DNA of 64,000 nucleotides from Nicotiana tabacum (GCF_000715075.1 NC_134080.1:40528758-40592757), one strand, 5' to 3'; shown: positions 21,655-33,035, counted from the stretch's first letter. Translations and numbers: made by a program. The notes: generated by a model from the sequence alone, not told the origin.

Positions 21655-22893
21655 CTCCTTTGTTCTTTCCTTTTTAATTCTAAAAGACCCCCTAACCCTA
21701 ATCACTTTTCTAAATCCGCCGCTTCAAATCATCTCATCTTCTCTCTTCTCTCAACCTAACCCTAGACTCTGTCAATCTCCTCCCTTCTCTGGTCATCTCC
21801 GGCGACCACCTTTCAACCCCAAGCCCCCAATGGTTTCCCCCTCGCCTTGCTCATCATCTCTAAGGCCTTCAAGGGTCCTCGGCCATGCCGATTTGGATCT
21901 AGGGTTTCTGTTTCTGTTACTCATGGCTTCTCCGGTGTGATTTTGGGCAAAATCACACCTTATATGTTACGATCGGTGAAGTTTACAACAAGTTCTTTCG
22001 TTTCTATCTGGGTTCCCATTGAAACCCTAACTCTCGTTTGAATCTCTTAGATATGTGTTATTTTTAATGCTTTAAGTTTGTTTCTTCCTATGATTTGCAC
22101 TATTCTCGAACTTTTTCTAAAAGATCCTCAACTTTAAACCGTTTTTACTTTCTTTACAAAATTAGGGTTTTCTCGGAGTTATTTCTACACTTGTTTTAAC
22201 CGATTTTCTTTATGATTAAACCTCTTTCCTTGCTTATTTTGAGCGATCTTATGTTCTTACTGCTTTTAATTCACCTATGTCAAAAGCCCTAATTTCTAAG
22301 ATTTTCTTTGCTTTGGTTCCACATGTTAGCCCGTTTACTTGATTCTTGTTAATCTTCCGTGGTTACCATGCTTCGAATGTGTTTTACTGAATCCTTAGCC
22401 TACTTATGTCACTTCTATATGACTATGCTCATTTTTTTGTTCATCTCTTGCTTATTTCTGTCACTATGTCTAACCTTGCATGTTTGCTACGTCTGTTTGA
22501 TCTTCTCTATTTATATGTTGAAAATATAGAATCACAACTCCCTCTTAGTTGATTCTGATTTCCTTAATTGATGGTTTGATTGAAAGATTTTCTTTTAAAA
22601 TCCCTAAAAGCTTTACCCTGTCTGTTTAAGCTGACTGATTTCGTTACCATGTTTACTATGATACTTTATTTCTACTGAGTCGTGTCCTTAATTAAGGTTT
22701 ATGAATTTAGTCCTAATTGACTACTCTATGCTTACTGAACCTTGACTCCTTCCTTATTTAGTCATGCATTGATTTTTCTTTTAGCCTTATATGATACTAA
22801 ATCTTCCCGTTTGATTTGATTCCCTTAACTTAAGGGAGTACTTCCTTGATTCTCTAATTGATTGATTCTGAGTTCTTCAACTTATTTTTCAAC

Positions 22894-22900
22894 TATAAAT
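22894..22900 (+). promoter_or_regulatory. TATA box of LTR B
   Basis: TATAAAT in aactataaatactc, at the position equivalent to the TATA of LTR A (about 1.86 kb versus 2.42 kb from the LTR start). Confidence 0.55.
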
Positions 22901-24906
22901 ACTCTAAGTCTTTCATTAACGCAGGCGATCATTTTGGTTTTCAAAAACTACCTCTCTTACTAAAAGTCTCTGCTCTCCCCTCTCTTGTGCTATTTGCTGC
23001 TATTAGCCGGCTGCAAGCCAAGGCTAATCATCTATGCTCTATTGTTCTTTCATTCTGCTTACTTCTCTCTTCACTAGTATGCTCTAGTTTAAATTTAAAA
23101 CCTCTACAACATGCTTCTCTTATTGTTTCAGTTTCTCTTATTTCTAGTCTGCTTCTACTTGTGGTTTTGTTGTGAAACTTGTAATTAAGTTACATTATCA
23201 CCATTTTATTATGTTTCCATTCCCTTTAGATTAATATATTCCTTTATGTGTGTTTCAAAGCATGCCTTGTCAGTTGTCTTTTACTTACTGTGTACTTACC
23301 ATCTTATGAATCCCAAATCCTATTACCCCATTTCTATGTGTTCTTCCTGACTGGTTTGTGATTATGCCAGTATCAACTATTTCTGAGCATGTCCAAACCA
23401 GTCCTAAGACCCTTGCTGGGTTATGTGTTTGCAGTCAGGTGTCTGTGTATCCCAAACCCCATGACCCCTGTGTGACTACTGAATTCATTTGGATTCTGTA
23501 AACTAGATGTGTGTGATCCTATCCTGAAGTGCTTGAACTTTGTTTACTACTCCAACCCTTTTTCAAACCATCTCTGTTGCTTTACTAATTGCTTTCGAAA
23601 TAGACTTTCAAATCCAATCTTTAATAAACCTCTTTCAACTTGTGTCCTGCACTTTCACTTCACTCTTAGTCAATAGGTTCTGCCCCTTCTACTATGTGTA
23701 CTGTCTTGGGATCCTCTTGAGAGCCCTCTGAACTCTGGCATACTGAGGCTGGCCTTTCCACACTGCACTGATTCAACTCTTGGTTGCTAAGTCTAGGTGT
23801 AAGCATTGCTCGGGGTCCTTGAGACCCTTAGGGAACTTTGATGCACCTAGACTCTGATTTGTCTATGGGAATGAGGCTTGTGAGACCATTGGAGGCTTTG
23901 GAAAACTTGGGCCTAATTGCAGGCTCCCTATAGAATAGCTTCTTGATTTCTATTTCTACTTATATAATTCATTCATTGGCCTATAATAATTTGTAAACAT
24001 ATATTTGGGGTATTTAGTAAAAAGGTGGGTAGATGTATGCTTTAAAGGGTAATACGGGTAGAAATCCTGCACTTAGGACCTTATTTTTGAAGTCTGCCTG
24101 CTTTACTCAATAGAAAACATGCTCATAGGGTTTTCCTCTTTTAAATCTGATTGCTTTGTCTAATAGAGATCATGCGTATAGGATCTCACTTCCAATTTCG
24201 TTTGCATCAGGTAGAAATCATGTTCATAAGGTTCTGCATTTTGTCATGTTAGAGATCATGCTTATAGGTCCCAAATAATCGTTCTTAAATCAGTTCAAAT
24301 ATAGATGCCATGCCTATAGGAATCAACTCCGATTCAGTTTTAATAAGTCTTTCTATATGATGCTGCAAATTGTCTTAAATCAGTAATATGCCTAGATATC
24401 ATGCCTATAGGGATCCCTACTTGCAATTCTGTCTGGTACTTTAAATTAGCCTAATGAATCAACTTCATTACGCCTAGTTCATTTTTTTTAAAACTGGTCT
24501 TATTAAGTGTCAAATATTTCCTGAAACAAGTTCTTTCAAAATTGCTTCAATCTGATTAGATATCATGCCTATATGTATTAAAGGGGTCTATTTCGAAAAC
24601 ATGTTTATTTCTGCATTAACATAGACACAGTCTACTGCATATAGGCAAGCCTTAGGGCATTTTTAAAAAATTGTATTTCCCTGAAGTTGTTTATGTCGTT
24701 TAACGTTTCTGATTCTAATAAGCTTTTAAAAGGAGTCCCTAGGTAACTACTAGGTTATAACTTCTGGGTATAAAAAGGTTTGTTTATTTTTGTATATTCA
24801 CTTAGATATCCTGCTTTAGGACTTTGATTAATAAAGACCTTAACTGTGTTTGAGTCGTGCTGCTTGTATGTTTGTTTTTGAGGAGGAAACTTTGAGCCTC
24901 TTGAGG

Positions 24907-25314
24907 AGGAGGGTAGAAAGTGTCATTTCATTAGAGAAAGGCTACATCAAGGACTGATCAGAACAGAGCATGTGCCAGATAAGGAGCAGGTGCAAACATT
25001 CTAACCAAGGCTTTGGGAAAATGATTGCAGGGTGAAATGTTATGCAAGTTGGGGATGATCAGTGTCTTTCATCACCCAACTTGAGGGGGAGTGTAGAAAG
25101 TGCTAGTAGCAGATTTTACTTGTACCTTATACTGTGAATTGTAGAGTGATACGCAGTAAGTTGTAAGTCAGGTTTAGCTAACTAGAGTTGGTAGTTAAAG
25201 GTTAATTATGGTTAGATATTAAGGTTAGTCATCGGGTGAATGTATATAACTATGTGTACAGTGAATAACAACTAAGTAAGATTCATTTCTTCCAATTTTA
25301 TTTCTCTTTCTACA
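24907..25314 (+). mobile_element. Ty1-copia 3' remnant: RNase H tail, PPT and LTR
   Basis: A frameshifted RNase H C-terminus is recognisable: CHFIREK near 24930, then HVPDKEQV and, after a shift, ILTKALG around 24968-25020. It is followed by the typical copia polypurine tract at 25079-25091. Next comes a 223 bp LTR (25092-25314) bounded by the perfect 9 bp inverted ends TGTAGAAAG and CTTTCTACA. The rest of the copia element is missing, and its broken left end joins the truncated gypsy LTR B. Confidence 0.87.
25092..25314 (+). repeat. Copia LTR, 223 bp
   Basis: It starts TGTAGAAAG right after the PPT and ends CTTTCTACA. No PBS follows, so it is a 3' LTR. A TATA-like tatataactatgtg lies near 25244. 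Confidence 0.85.
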
Positions 25315-25360
25315 ATTGCTCATCATCATCTCTGTCAACTGGGTTTATCTCACAGCTCAC

Positions 25361-25620
25361 TCAATCCTTCCAACATCTAAGCTCCTCCAGTATTTTGCAT
25401 AGACTATCCCAATCATCTGGAATATGAGCTCTTGCAAATCTTGTTTTGACAAGGCTTCTAATGTTAAAAGATATAAGGGAGAGTGATCTATTGAATGATT
25501 CTCTAATTCAAATTTAGAGCTGCATCAGGATCTCCACGGCTCCCATAATACAATAGGGAACATAATTTTAGTGACATAGGAAGCAATGGAGTTTTTGGCT
25601 CTGAAGTTCCAACAGTTGAA
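25361..25620 (-). pseudogene. Possible gene scrap on the minus strand, unidentified
   Basis: On the minus strand, ending at stops near 25355-25363, two overlapping frames stay open for about 47 and 60 codons with protein-like composition. One reads ...RSLVKTRFARAHIPDDWDSL and the other ...LTLEALSKQDLQELIFQMIG. A third frame just upstream gives ...PKTPLLPMSLKLCSLLYYGS. Only one can be real, and a splice acceptor-like gatgcag precedes the second. I recognise no family. It could be the last exon of a host gene or a chance stretch. Confidence 0.25.
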
Positions 25621-26900
25621 AAGTAAAGTCTTGCAAAGTTTGGCTCTGCATCTGCTTAATATTTTTCTTTCTTCAATCTCCTCAATCACTTATGGTAATA
25701 TGGTTGAAAGTCTGTATCTCAAATAGAAGCGGCTTTGCTACTTTGTCTACTTCATCGTTTGATTCACTTGCATAGTATTTAAGCTTTGATTTGCTTCAGT
25801 TTCTTGCTGCTTGGGAAGAAATAGATGTTCATAACCTGATTATGATGAAATATTGCATAGAATGTGTTCGCCTTGAACCTACAATGAGGTTTTGTATTTC
25901 TAGTGTTTGAATTGTTGCAGAAAACAGAGCAGCTGCAGGTTGTTTGAATTAGCATCTTTTGTTAGAAAGCTTTTCTCAAAATTAACAGAATTGATTCACT
26001 CGCTAAAGACTGTAAAGCTGGTTGATAGAAAACAAGTCAATATAAAACCCATTAAGCAGAAGCCTTTATGTGCAGAATTGGTTAGGGGCCGCGCGAACGC
26101 AGGCCCCCGCTACCACAAATTATGACGTAGGCTCGACCACTTGGGTCAATCTTAGGCAGGCACCCCACCAAAGTGCAATGGAGGTCACCAACCTAGGCCA
26201 TGAGTTTTATTGATCGTCCATTGACCCCGTCCAGGTAAGTATGTTTCATGTAGCTCCTTGCCATAGTTCTATACCCCTCCAACTCCTTGTTTTTCTTTGT
26301 GCCAGCCGATGAGGGACATCATGTGCTTAATCTATCCCTCTTATATTCTCTCCGAAATAATTTATTGCTACTAAATGTTTGTTTATTTCAAGTATAATTA
26401 AGATGCTTATCCATATAATATTTTTATGTACAAACAGATAAACCCTTCCTTTCCTTTTTTCCCTTCAATTTAATATCACACCAAGCTATGAAAACGGACA
26501 AAATAAAATTAGATGGAGATTAATCTGGTTTTGTTTATAGGTAGAAGTTAACTTTAAAAGAAAACTTTTCGTAAGATTGTATTATAGTACGCCTAATACT
26601 TAATATTGCAAACGAAAAGGCTATTTTAACTCTTGTTGCTTCTGAACACTTTCCTACTGTTAAACAAATACAAGAAAAGTATTAAAACTCTAGCCATCTT
26701 AAAAATTAACTATCTTTTCTGTTCTCAGTTCCCTTTCTAGGTAGCATTTTTCGTAAAATGTCATACTCTCAGCAGATAAAATTTTCTCCCCAATTATAAT
26801 ATGAACAAATCATGTGATCCATCTTCTATGACAAAGTCAAATCACTGGTACTGTGCTGGATTAAGGGTGTTTTATAGTGAAAAATTTATAAATGGCCAGT
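25621..26900. other. Unassigned sequence between copia remnant and MULE
   Basis: It is moderately AT-rich and has no repeat shared with the rest of the window that I can see. A GC-rich patch at 26085-26235 ends in a good donor-like gtaagt. It may be part of a host gene or an older element. I see no supported gene. Confidence 0.35.
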
Positions 26901-27847
26901 TTTACGAGGTCAACGATATTTAGCTGCGAAGTTAGCACGGTAACAATTTGTTGACTAAAATACCCCTACTCTGTTTTTTTAAATTTACGCGACTTGACCT
27001 CATATTCGTCTTTAGCACAATCTTGCGGCGTCAATCTGCAAATCCAAGTAAGCTCTCTCAATTATTTGTCTGATTATTTGAATTTAACTAGTTTGAAGTT
27101 CTTCTACAATCACAAATTGATTTGTGATAATCTATGATTCTTCTCTTTGTAATTCAAACCAGAAAATTCAAAGTATCAGTAAAAAATTTTGATTCTTCGA
27201 ATTTTTTGGTTTGTTTTTAATGCTTTAATCTATGTTAATGTCTAATTTTCTCAATGCGTTAATCTGTGCTTATTTGTATTATATACCTTCTTTTCTGTAA
27301 TTTAGATCGTAACTAATAAAATCTACATTGTTCAAAACCACAAAAAATAATATAAAATCCCGCAAAACATAACGCCAGTATAATTTGCTGGACCTTTCTA
27401 AATTAATATCTAAAGCTGAGATACTTCCAGCTTATTATACTAGAAAAATCTCATAAAATGGTTTTACAGTGCTTGATTCCAAAAATGAACAAAATCAAGT
27501 ATAGTACACCAGAGCTTTTTGTATTAATCTGCAAAACTCAAAAAACTACAATGTATTACACTGGAAGTATCTTTCATCCAAACTACTATAAAAAATTGTA
27601 AATAAAATGGTATAGAACAAAATACCAGTATAGAATACTGGACGTTTGTTAATTTAATATGTAAAACTTAGACATTTCCAATATATTCTACTGGAAGTAT
27701 GTGTGACTGCAGTAACCCCATCATAATAAGCTGGAATTGCTTTATTAATATGAATATCTCAAATAATTCCAGCTTATTATACTGGAGTTATATTTTTAAA
27801 CAGTATTACTTCTAAATATCTAATTATTTGGGTTTATTAAATACAGG
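26900..27847 (+). promoter_or_regulatory. 5' region of the MULE with palindrome cluster
   Basis: This AT-rich stretch holds at least five copies of the CCAGTAT/ATACTGG palindrome or half-decayed forms (27375, 27427, 27625, 27665, 27769). A splice acceptor-like tttattaaatacag ends just before the ATG at 27848, which suggests an intron in the 5' UTR. A clear TATA box cannot be chosen among the many AT runs. Confidence 0.5.
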
Positions 27848-28961
27848 ATGCATACAAATTTCTTGCTTATCGCATTCGATGGCAAATGGACAGCAAATTA
27901 CAAGTACTTAGATCATAAAACAAAGTTTCTTCTTATAAATGATGGAATTCATTTGAAGAATTCATGAGTAAAATTTTTCAAGTTATAGAGTTCGACAACA
28001 ACAAGTTTGAAGCAAAAGTATGGCTTAACATCAACCAAGGTACTGCTAAGGGAATACAAGTGACAAAAGATGAAGATCTCACCTTGTGTATGATGCTTTT
28101 AAAAAACGATCCATACTATAAAGGTTCCAAATTTGTTGTTGAAATATCAGATATACAAAATCAACAACTAGAAGGTAATGCAATAATGGAAATTGACAAT
28201 CAACAATTATTGCACAGAACTACATATGTTCCGGAAGAACAAGTGATGCTGATATCTCAAATAGCAGAAGAGCAGGAGATGACAATTTATGACATTACAA
28301 TGGAAAATGAAATTGTAATTCCTGTGGAAGATCAAAACATTGAATCACTAGACACTATTGAAGGAAGAAAAAGGAAAGCAAAAGGAAAGGCAAAAGAATC
28401 CCCATCAATAATACTAAAGGAAAATGCATCATCGGATGATGTAAAACTCGGATCTGTTTTTCAAGACAAAAATACTTTGATTAGATGTTTTGGCTTAGCC
28501 GCTATAAAGGAGCACTTTGAATTCTATGTTGAGAGGTCAAGTAACACGAGATACTCTTTGGTATGTACTGATGAAAAGTGTGGTTGGACTGTTCGAGGTT
28601 CAAGAATTAAGGAATCAACACTTTTTAAAATAGTTAAATTTCAGAGAACACATGAGTGCTCGGTTGATATTAGAAAGTCACATCAAAGACAAGCAACTTC
28701 AAATGTGATTAGAGATTATATGATTGACAACTTAAGGGACATAACTACTGAAGTAAAGCCTAAGTTTGTCATTTCAGAAATGAAAAGAGCACATGAAATA
28801 GATGTTGGTTATGGAAACGCATGTCATGCTATTCAAAAAGGGTTATCTTTATTAAGAGGAACAACTGAACAGAATTATGAGCAGCTGCCATCATATTTGT
28901 ATATGATCGAACAAAAAAATTTAGGATCATATACTAATATTCAGAGAGATGCAGAAAACAG
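27848..28961 (+). pseudogene. MULE transposase, exon 1 (frameshifted)
   Basis: From ATG 27848 the frame reads MHTNFLLIAFDGKWTANYKY and stops at 27966. A shift near 27950 is needed to enter the long frame that runs to 28961. That frame contains an acidic middle and the nuclear-localisation-like GRKRKAKGKAKE (about 28361-28396). The MuDR N-terminal domain follows (LGSVFQDKNTLIRCFGLAAI, from about 28447) and then the zinc-like segment with CTDEKCGW and HECS. MULE transposases bind the element ends with this N-terminal part. The exon ends at a donor (ag/gtaaat) in phase 2. Confidence 0.85.
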
Positions 28962-29483
28962 GTAAATTTCTAATGTTTGATTATAATATTGTTGCCTTCA
29001 TATATAAATATGATGTAATATTTTTTACGGGAAATCTGTCTTTTGTGTATGTTTTTTGCTAATGTTTTTTATTTATTGAATTTATTAATAAATTTTGTCC
29101 AGTATATTATACTAAAATCTCGTGTAAATGTAGGTCCTCCAGTATGTTATACTGGATGAATATTATAAAATATTTGAGTTTTGTTTGATTCCAGTATATT
29201 TTACTGGACGTCTGCCGTGTGTAAGCTTTCTCTCCGGTATATTATACTGGATGATTTCTGTTTAATCTAGAACTTTGTTTTATTTGTCATTACTTTTTTT
29301 GAGTGATTATTTGTCTTCTTTTTTTATTATGATCTTTAATGCAGTATATAATACTTGAGTTTTCTTTGATTTCAGTATATTTTAATGGAAGTCTGTCGTC
29401 TTTAAGCTTGTTGTCCACTATGTTATTACTATTCAGCTTGTCATATGGTATAACTGAATGTTTTTTACTTTTCAATCTAACAG
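28962..29483 (+). other. Transposase intron (522 bp)
   Basis: The donor gtaaat is at 28962 and the acceptor ctaacag ends at 29483. Joining them keeps frame: ...AEN-R-FVYMFF. The intron contains three good copies of the palindrome (29139-29155, 29191-29207, 29234-29250) plus weaker ones near 29340-29390. Confidence 0.75.
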
Positions 29484-29812
29484 GTTTGTTTACATGTTTT
29501 TTATGTATGGGCGTCAATTTCTGGGTGGAAGTATTGTAGACTAATTATTGATGTTGATAGAACATTTCTAAAAAATAAATATAGAGGTGTTCTGTTAATA
29601 ATTATTACAAAAGATGCAAATAACCAGATATTCCCTATAGCATTTGACATTGCGGATTCAGAGAATAACGAATCATATGAATGGTATTTCAGAGAATTAA
29701 GAAAAGCAATTGGGATTCGTAAAGATTTAATGTTTTTGTCAGATCGACACAAGGCCATTGCAAATGGAATTGCAAAAGTTTTCCCTGAGTGCTACCATGG
29801 TATTTGTATATA
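29484..29812 (+). pseudogene. MULE transposase, exon 2 left part (catalytic core)
   Basis: It reads FVYMFFMYG, then a one-base frameshift near 29508, then SISGWKYCRLIIDVDRTFLK with the first catalytic Asp. It continues with NQIFPIAFDIADSENNESYE and FLSDRHKAIANGI with the second catalytic Asp. It is cut at CIY by the Tekay insertion. Removing the insertion and one TSD copy rejoins CIY directly to HLEKNLKQRR at 40614, the typical MULE sequence at this place. Confidence 0.88.
29808..29812 (+). repeat. Target site duplication atata, left
   Basis: It matches atata at 40609-40613. Removing the element and one copy restores an open transposase frame. Confidence 0.88.
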
Positions 29813-30579
29813 TGTCACGACCCGGAATTTCCACCCTCGGGAGTCGTGATGGCGCCTACTAATGTGAGCTAGGCAAGCCAACCCTTAACTATCTACTACC
29901 TTTTTCATATTACTTCTTTTTAAAACAAACATAGGGCGACAATATAAATAAAGCGGAAGTTAGGAAATAGGCGGAAGTCAACATTTAAAAAGCTTAGAGC
30001 TACATCTATTACCACTTTTAAGCTTCAATACCCCAAAATCTGGTGTCACAATACCACAGACTATCTAAGAGTCGCTACATACAAAGTCTGAAGAAAATAC
30101 ATAGTGTTGTTCTTGAGCAAGAGATAAAGGAAACATGAAATAGAGATAGAAGAAGACGCCAGGGCACGCGGACGTCTGCAAATCTACCTTGGGTCTACGA
30201 ATGGACTGAAGGAAGCCCTCCAACTACTGTCCGAGAGCTGCTCCGGGATCCGCACATAGTGCAGAGTGTAGTATCAGCACAACTGACCCCATATGCTAGT
30301 AAGTGCCTGGCCTAACCCCGGCAAAGTAGTGACGAGGCTAGGACCAGACCCCAGATAAACCTGTGCAGTTATATAATATATGGCGGAAAAGTAAACAGGT
30401 AATAAGCAATTAAAGCCGGGGAAGGGAAGCATGCCTCGGGGATAGCTGATAAAGCAAAATAGCAAAGAATAAATAAGGAAGCTGACATTATAACTTCTAA
30501 CATAGATAAAGAAAAGTAAAGACAACTTTCACTTTCAGTTTCCATCTTGTTACAAGCGTGCAACCTGATCCCATTTCTC

Positions 30580-30790
30580 ATATCTTGTGGTAGGCGTACC
30601 ACCCGCTCCCATTTCATAATACCTTGTGGTAGGCATACCACCCGCTCCCCTATCATAATATCTTGTGGTAGGCATACCACCCGCTCCCACCCGCTCCCAT
30701 TTCATAATATCTTGTGGTAGGCATAACACCCGCTCCCATTTCATAATATCTTGTGGTAGGCGTACCACCTGCTCACATTTCATAACATCT
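30580..30790 (-). repeat. 39 bp minisatellite with GTGGTA-GGCG-TACCAC hairpins
   Basis: Five units lie near 30586, 30625, 30664, 30713 and 30752. Each carries a 6 bp stem around a 4-base loop, followed by ccgctcccatttcataatatct. One unit has a mismatch (taacac). Open frames across it are artefacts of the 39 bp (13 codon) period. Confidence 0.88.
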
Positions 30791-31682
30791 TACAATTTTA
30801 AGGAATCCCAACAAGGGAAAATAATCAATATAATAACTTCCCGGCAAGGGAACACAACAATATAATAATTTTTCCGGCAAGGGAACAACAATATTGAAAT
30901 AGTCATTCCGGCAAGGGAGAATCAGCTATAACCAATCTCAACTTAGCTTGTACTCACTTCAATTATTGAAAATGCTCAATCATAGAAGGTCATTAAGTAA
31001 AGCACCCAAGTGTCATTTAAGAACACAACAACTTTCAATTTAAGACTCACGGTCATGCTTGACACCAACGTATAGATACTCGTCACCATGCCTTTACGTC
31101 GTACTCAACAAGAAGCAAGTAGCAAATATGACTCAACTCCTAATCCCTCAAGCTAGGGTTAGACCAAACACTTACCTTGATTCCTTGATCACCACTCAAG
31201 TATCAACTATAGCTTTACCCCTTAATTCCACCACCAATCCGCTCGAATCTAGTCACAAGTTACTTAATTACATCAATAAGTGCTAAATGAATCAACCCCA
31301 ATGCATGAAAATGAGTTTTTCCAAGGTTTTGCCCAAAAAGTCAAAATCACCCCCGGGCCCACGTGTTCGAAACCCGAGGTTCGGAGCAAAACCTGGTTAC
31401 CCATTCCCCCACAAACCCAAATATATTATTTGTTTTGAAATCGGACCTCAAATTGAGGTCCAAATCCCCAATTTTAGAAAAACCTAGGTTCTACCCAAAT
31501 CACCCAATTTCCCCCATGGAAATCTTTGATTTGAAGTTTGAAATCATGTTAGAAGATGTTAAGGAGTGAAGAAAATGAGCTAGAAATCACTTACCAACGT
31601 TTTGGAGAAGAAAGGTCGTTTGAAAAATCGCCTCTTATGTTTTTGGGGTTTTGAAGAGTGAAAAATAACTGAAATTCCCGTT

Positions 31683-31690
31683 TATTTATA
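31683..31690 (-). promoter_or_regulatory. TATA box of the left Tekay LTR
   Basis: TATAAATA on the minus strand, in gaggggtataaataaacggg. It is immediately preceded (to the right) by the GC-rich palindromic block. Confidence 0.75.
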
Positions 31691-32603
31691 CCCCTCTCAG
31701 ACCCCCTGTGCGGACCGCATCAAATGGACCGCGGCCGCACAGGCCTCCCTGAAGAACTGCAGTTCAGCACCCTGTGCGGACCGCACAAAGGCGACTGTGG
31801 CCGCACACCCTCCACCGCGGACCACACAAAGGCGACCGCGGCTGCGCTGGCTCCTTCGCGGTCGCACACGATTTCTCGTGGACTGCACTAGAGGGTTCAA
31901 AGACTGCAACTTCCTGAACCTACAACATCTAACTTTCTAAGCCTAAGGCATCCCAGAACCCACTCGAAACTCACTCGAGTATACACACGACCTCAAAAAC
32001 ATCCTACGGACATATTCGTGTGATCAAATTACCAAAATAACATCACGAGCATCGAATTAAACCTCGAGATGAATAAAATTTCTCAAAACTCTTATAAACA
32101 TCAAATTTCTCAATTAAGGTCCGGATCACATCAAACGACGTCCGTTTTAACCAAATTTCACAGGAATGACTCAAGTCATATATAAGACCTATACCGGGCG
32201 CCAGAACCAAAATACGGGCCCGATACCATTGCTTTCCAATCAATTTTCATTTCAAATTTCCTTAAACAATTTCAAAAAAATAATTTCACTTAAAAATTCA
32301 TTTCTTGGGCTTGAGACCTTGGAATTCGATTCCGGGCATACGCCCAAGTCCCATATTTTCTTACGGACCCTTCGGGATCGTCAAATCACGAATCCGGGTC
32401 CGTTTACCCAAAAGGTTGACCGAAGTCAAATTAACTCATTTTAAAGTCAAGACTTAACATTTTTCACAGAATTTCATATTTAAGCTTTCCGGCTACGCGC
32501 CCGGACTGCGCACCCAAATCGAGGTTACTCTAAATGAGGTTTCCAGGGCCTCGGAGGTACATAATTCAATTAAAAACAGGCGATGGCCCTTTGGGTCATC
32601 ACA

Positions 32604-32620
32604 TTCTCCACCTCTAAAAT
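32604..32620 (-). promoter_or_regulatory. Polypurine tract of the Tekay element
   Basis: On the minus strand, a purine-rich run ending agaggtggagaa directly precedes the left LTR. This is the usual plant chromovirus PPT position. Confidence 0.75.
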
Positions 32621-32970
32621 AACCGTTCATCCTCGAACGGACAGAAGAAGAAAGTATCTGAGTCGAGGTAAAGATGAGGATAACAGCTACGCATGTCGGA
32701 CTTGGACTCCCAGGTCGACGCCTCAGGAGGCTGACCTCTCCACTGAACACGAACCGAAGGAAAAATCTTCGATCTCAACTGACGGACCTGCCGGTCTAGA
32801 ATAGCCACCGGCTCCTCCTTATAAGACAAGTCCTTGTCTAACTGGACAGTGCTGAAATCTAACACGTGGGATGGATCGCCGTGATACTTCCGAAGCATGG
32901 ACACATGAAATACTGGATGCACGGCTGATAATCTAGGTGGCAATGCAAGTCTATAAGCCACCTCTCCCAC
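32614..32970 (-). pseudogene. Integrase C-terminus with chromodomain (Tekay)
   Basis: It is an open stretch of 118 codons after several stops. It begins VAYRLALPPRLSAVHPVFHVSMLRKY, the conserved integrase tail, then SYKEEPVAILDRQVRQLRSK and VQWRGQPPEASTWESKSDM. The latter is a chromodomain with the aromatic/WE pattern (TWE). Chromodomains of these elements bind methylated histone H3 and guide insertion to heterochromatin. It is followed by the PPT with only a short tail. Confidence 0.85.
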
Positions 32971-33035
32971 TCAATCAAGAATCTCAAATGAGCCAATGAA
33001 CCTAGGGCTAAGCTTGCCCTTCTTCCCGAATCTCA

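Larger units (their letters stand above)
16317..24906 (+). mobile_element. Element B: 3' half of a Tat/Ogre-type Ty3-gypsy element
   Basis: It starts inside RT (ICEPIFKMIRKDAE) directly after LTR A and runs through RNase H, aRNH, integrase, 3' UTR and PPT into a 3' LTR lacking its last roughly 0.8 kb. It is related to A over its whole length but clearly diverged. Its 5' half should lie upstream of element A, outside the window. Confidence 0.88.
21035..24906 (+). repeat. 3' LTR of element B, truncated at its 3' end
   Basis: It starts TGTTCATACCCAATA like LTR A and follows it with the same landmarks: hairpin at 21628-21654, AACCCTA motifs at 21690-22170, TATA box at 22894-22900 and dispersed CATGCCTATAGG motifs at 24057-24815. 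Similarity stops near 24906, within the stretch corresponding to about 15575 of LTR A. About 0.8 kb of the LTR end is therefore missing where copia sequence begins. Confidence 0.85.
29813..32603 (-). repeat. Left LTR (3' LTR) of the Tekay element, 2.8 kb
   Basis: In plus orientation it begins TGTCACGACCC and ends gggtcatcaca. It matches 37805-40608 throughout at roughly 95% by eye. Inside are a GTGGTA-hairpin minisatellite (30586-30770), ccggcaaggga repeats (30802-30916), a TATA box on the minus strand (31683-31690) and GC-rich palindromic words just upstream of it (31700-31880). Confidence 0.93.

Noticed and set aside
21518..21940. 140-codon Pro/Ser-rich plus-strand ORF in LTR B
   Set aside because: It is within U3, upstream of the TATA box, in a region resembling a gene leader. 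The corresponding part of LTR A is not open in this frame, so it is not conserved as protein.
22858..23175. 105-codon hydrophobic plus-strand ORF that starts at the TATA region of LTR B
   Set aside because: It overlaps the predicted TATA box and is not conserved in LTR A. The Leu/Ser-rich composition follows from T/C-rich DNA.
26085..26235. SINE- or tRNA-like GC-rich patch
   Set aside because: No A box/B box pair or poly-T/A tail could be found. It is left as unassigned sequence.
26900..27000. Left terminal inverted repeat of the MULE
   Set aside because: I compared this stretch with the reverse complement of 48200-48467 and saw no convincing match, so no terminus is claimed.
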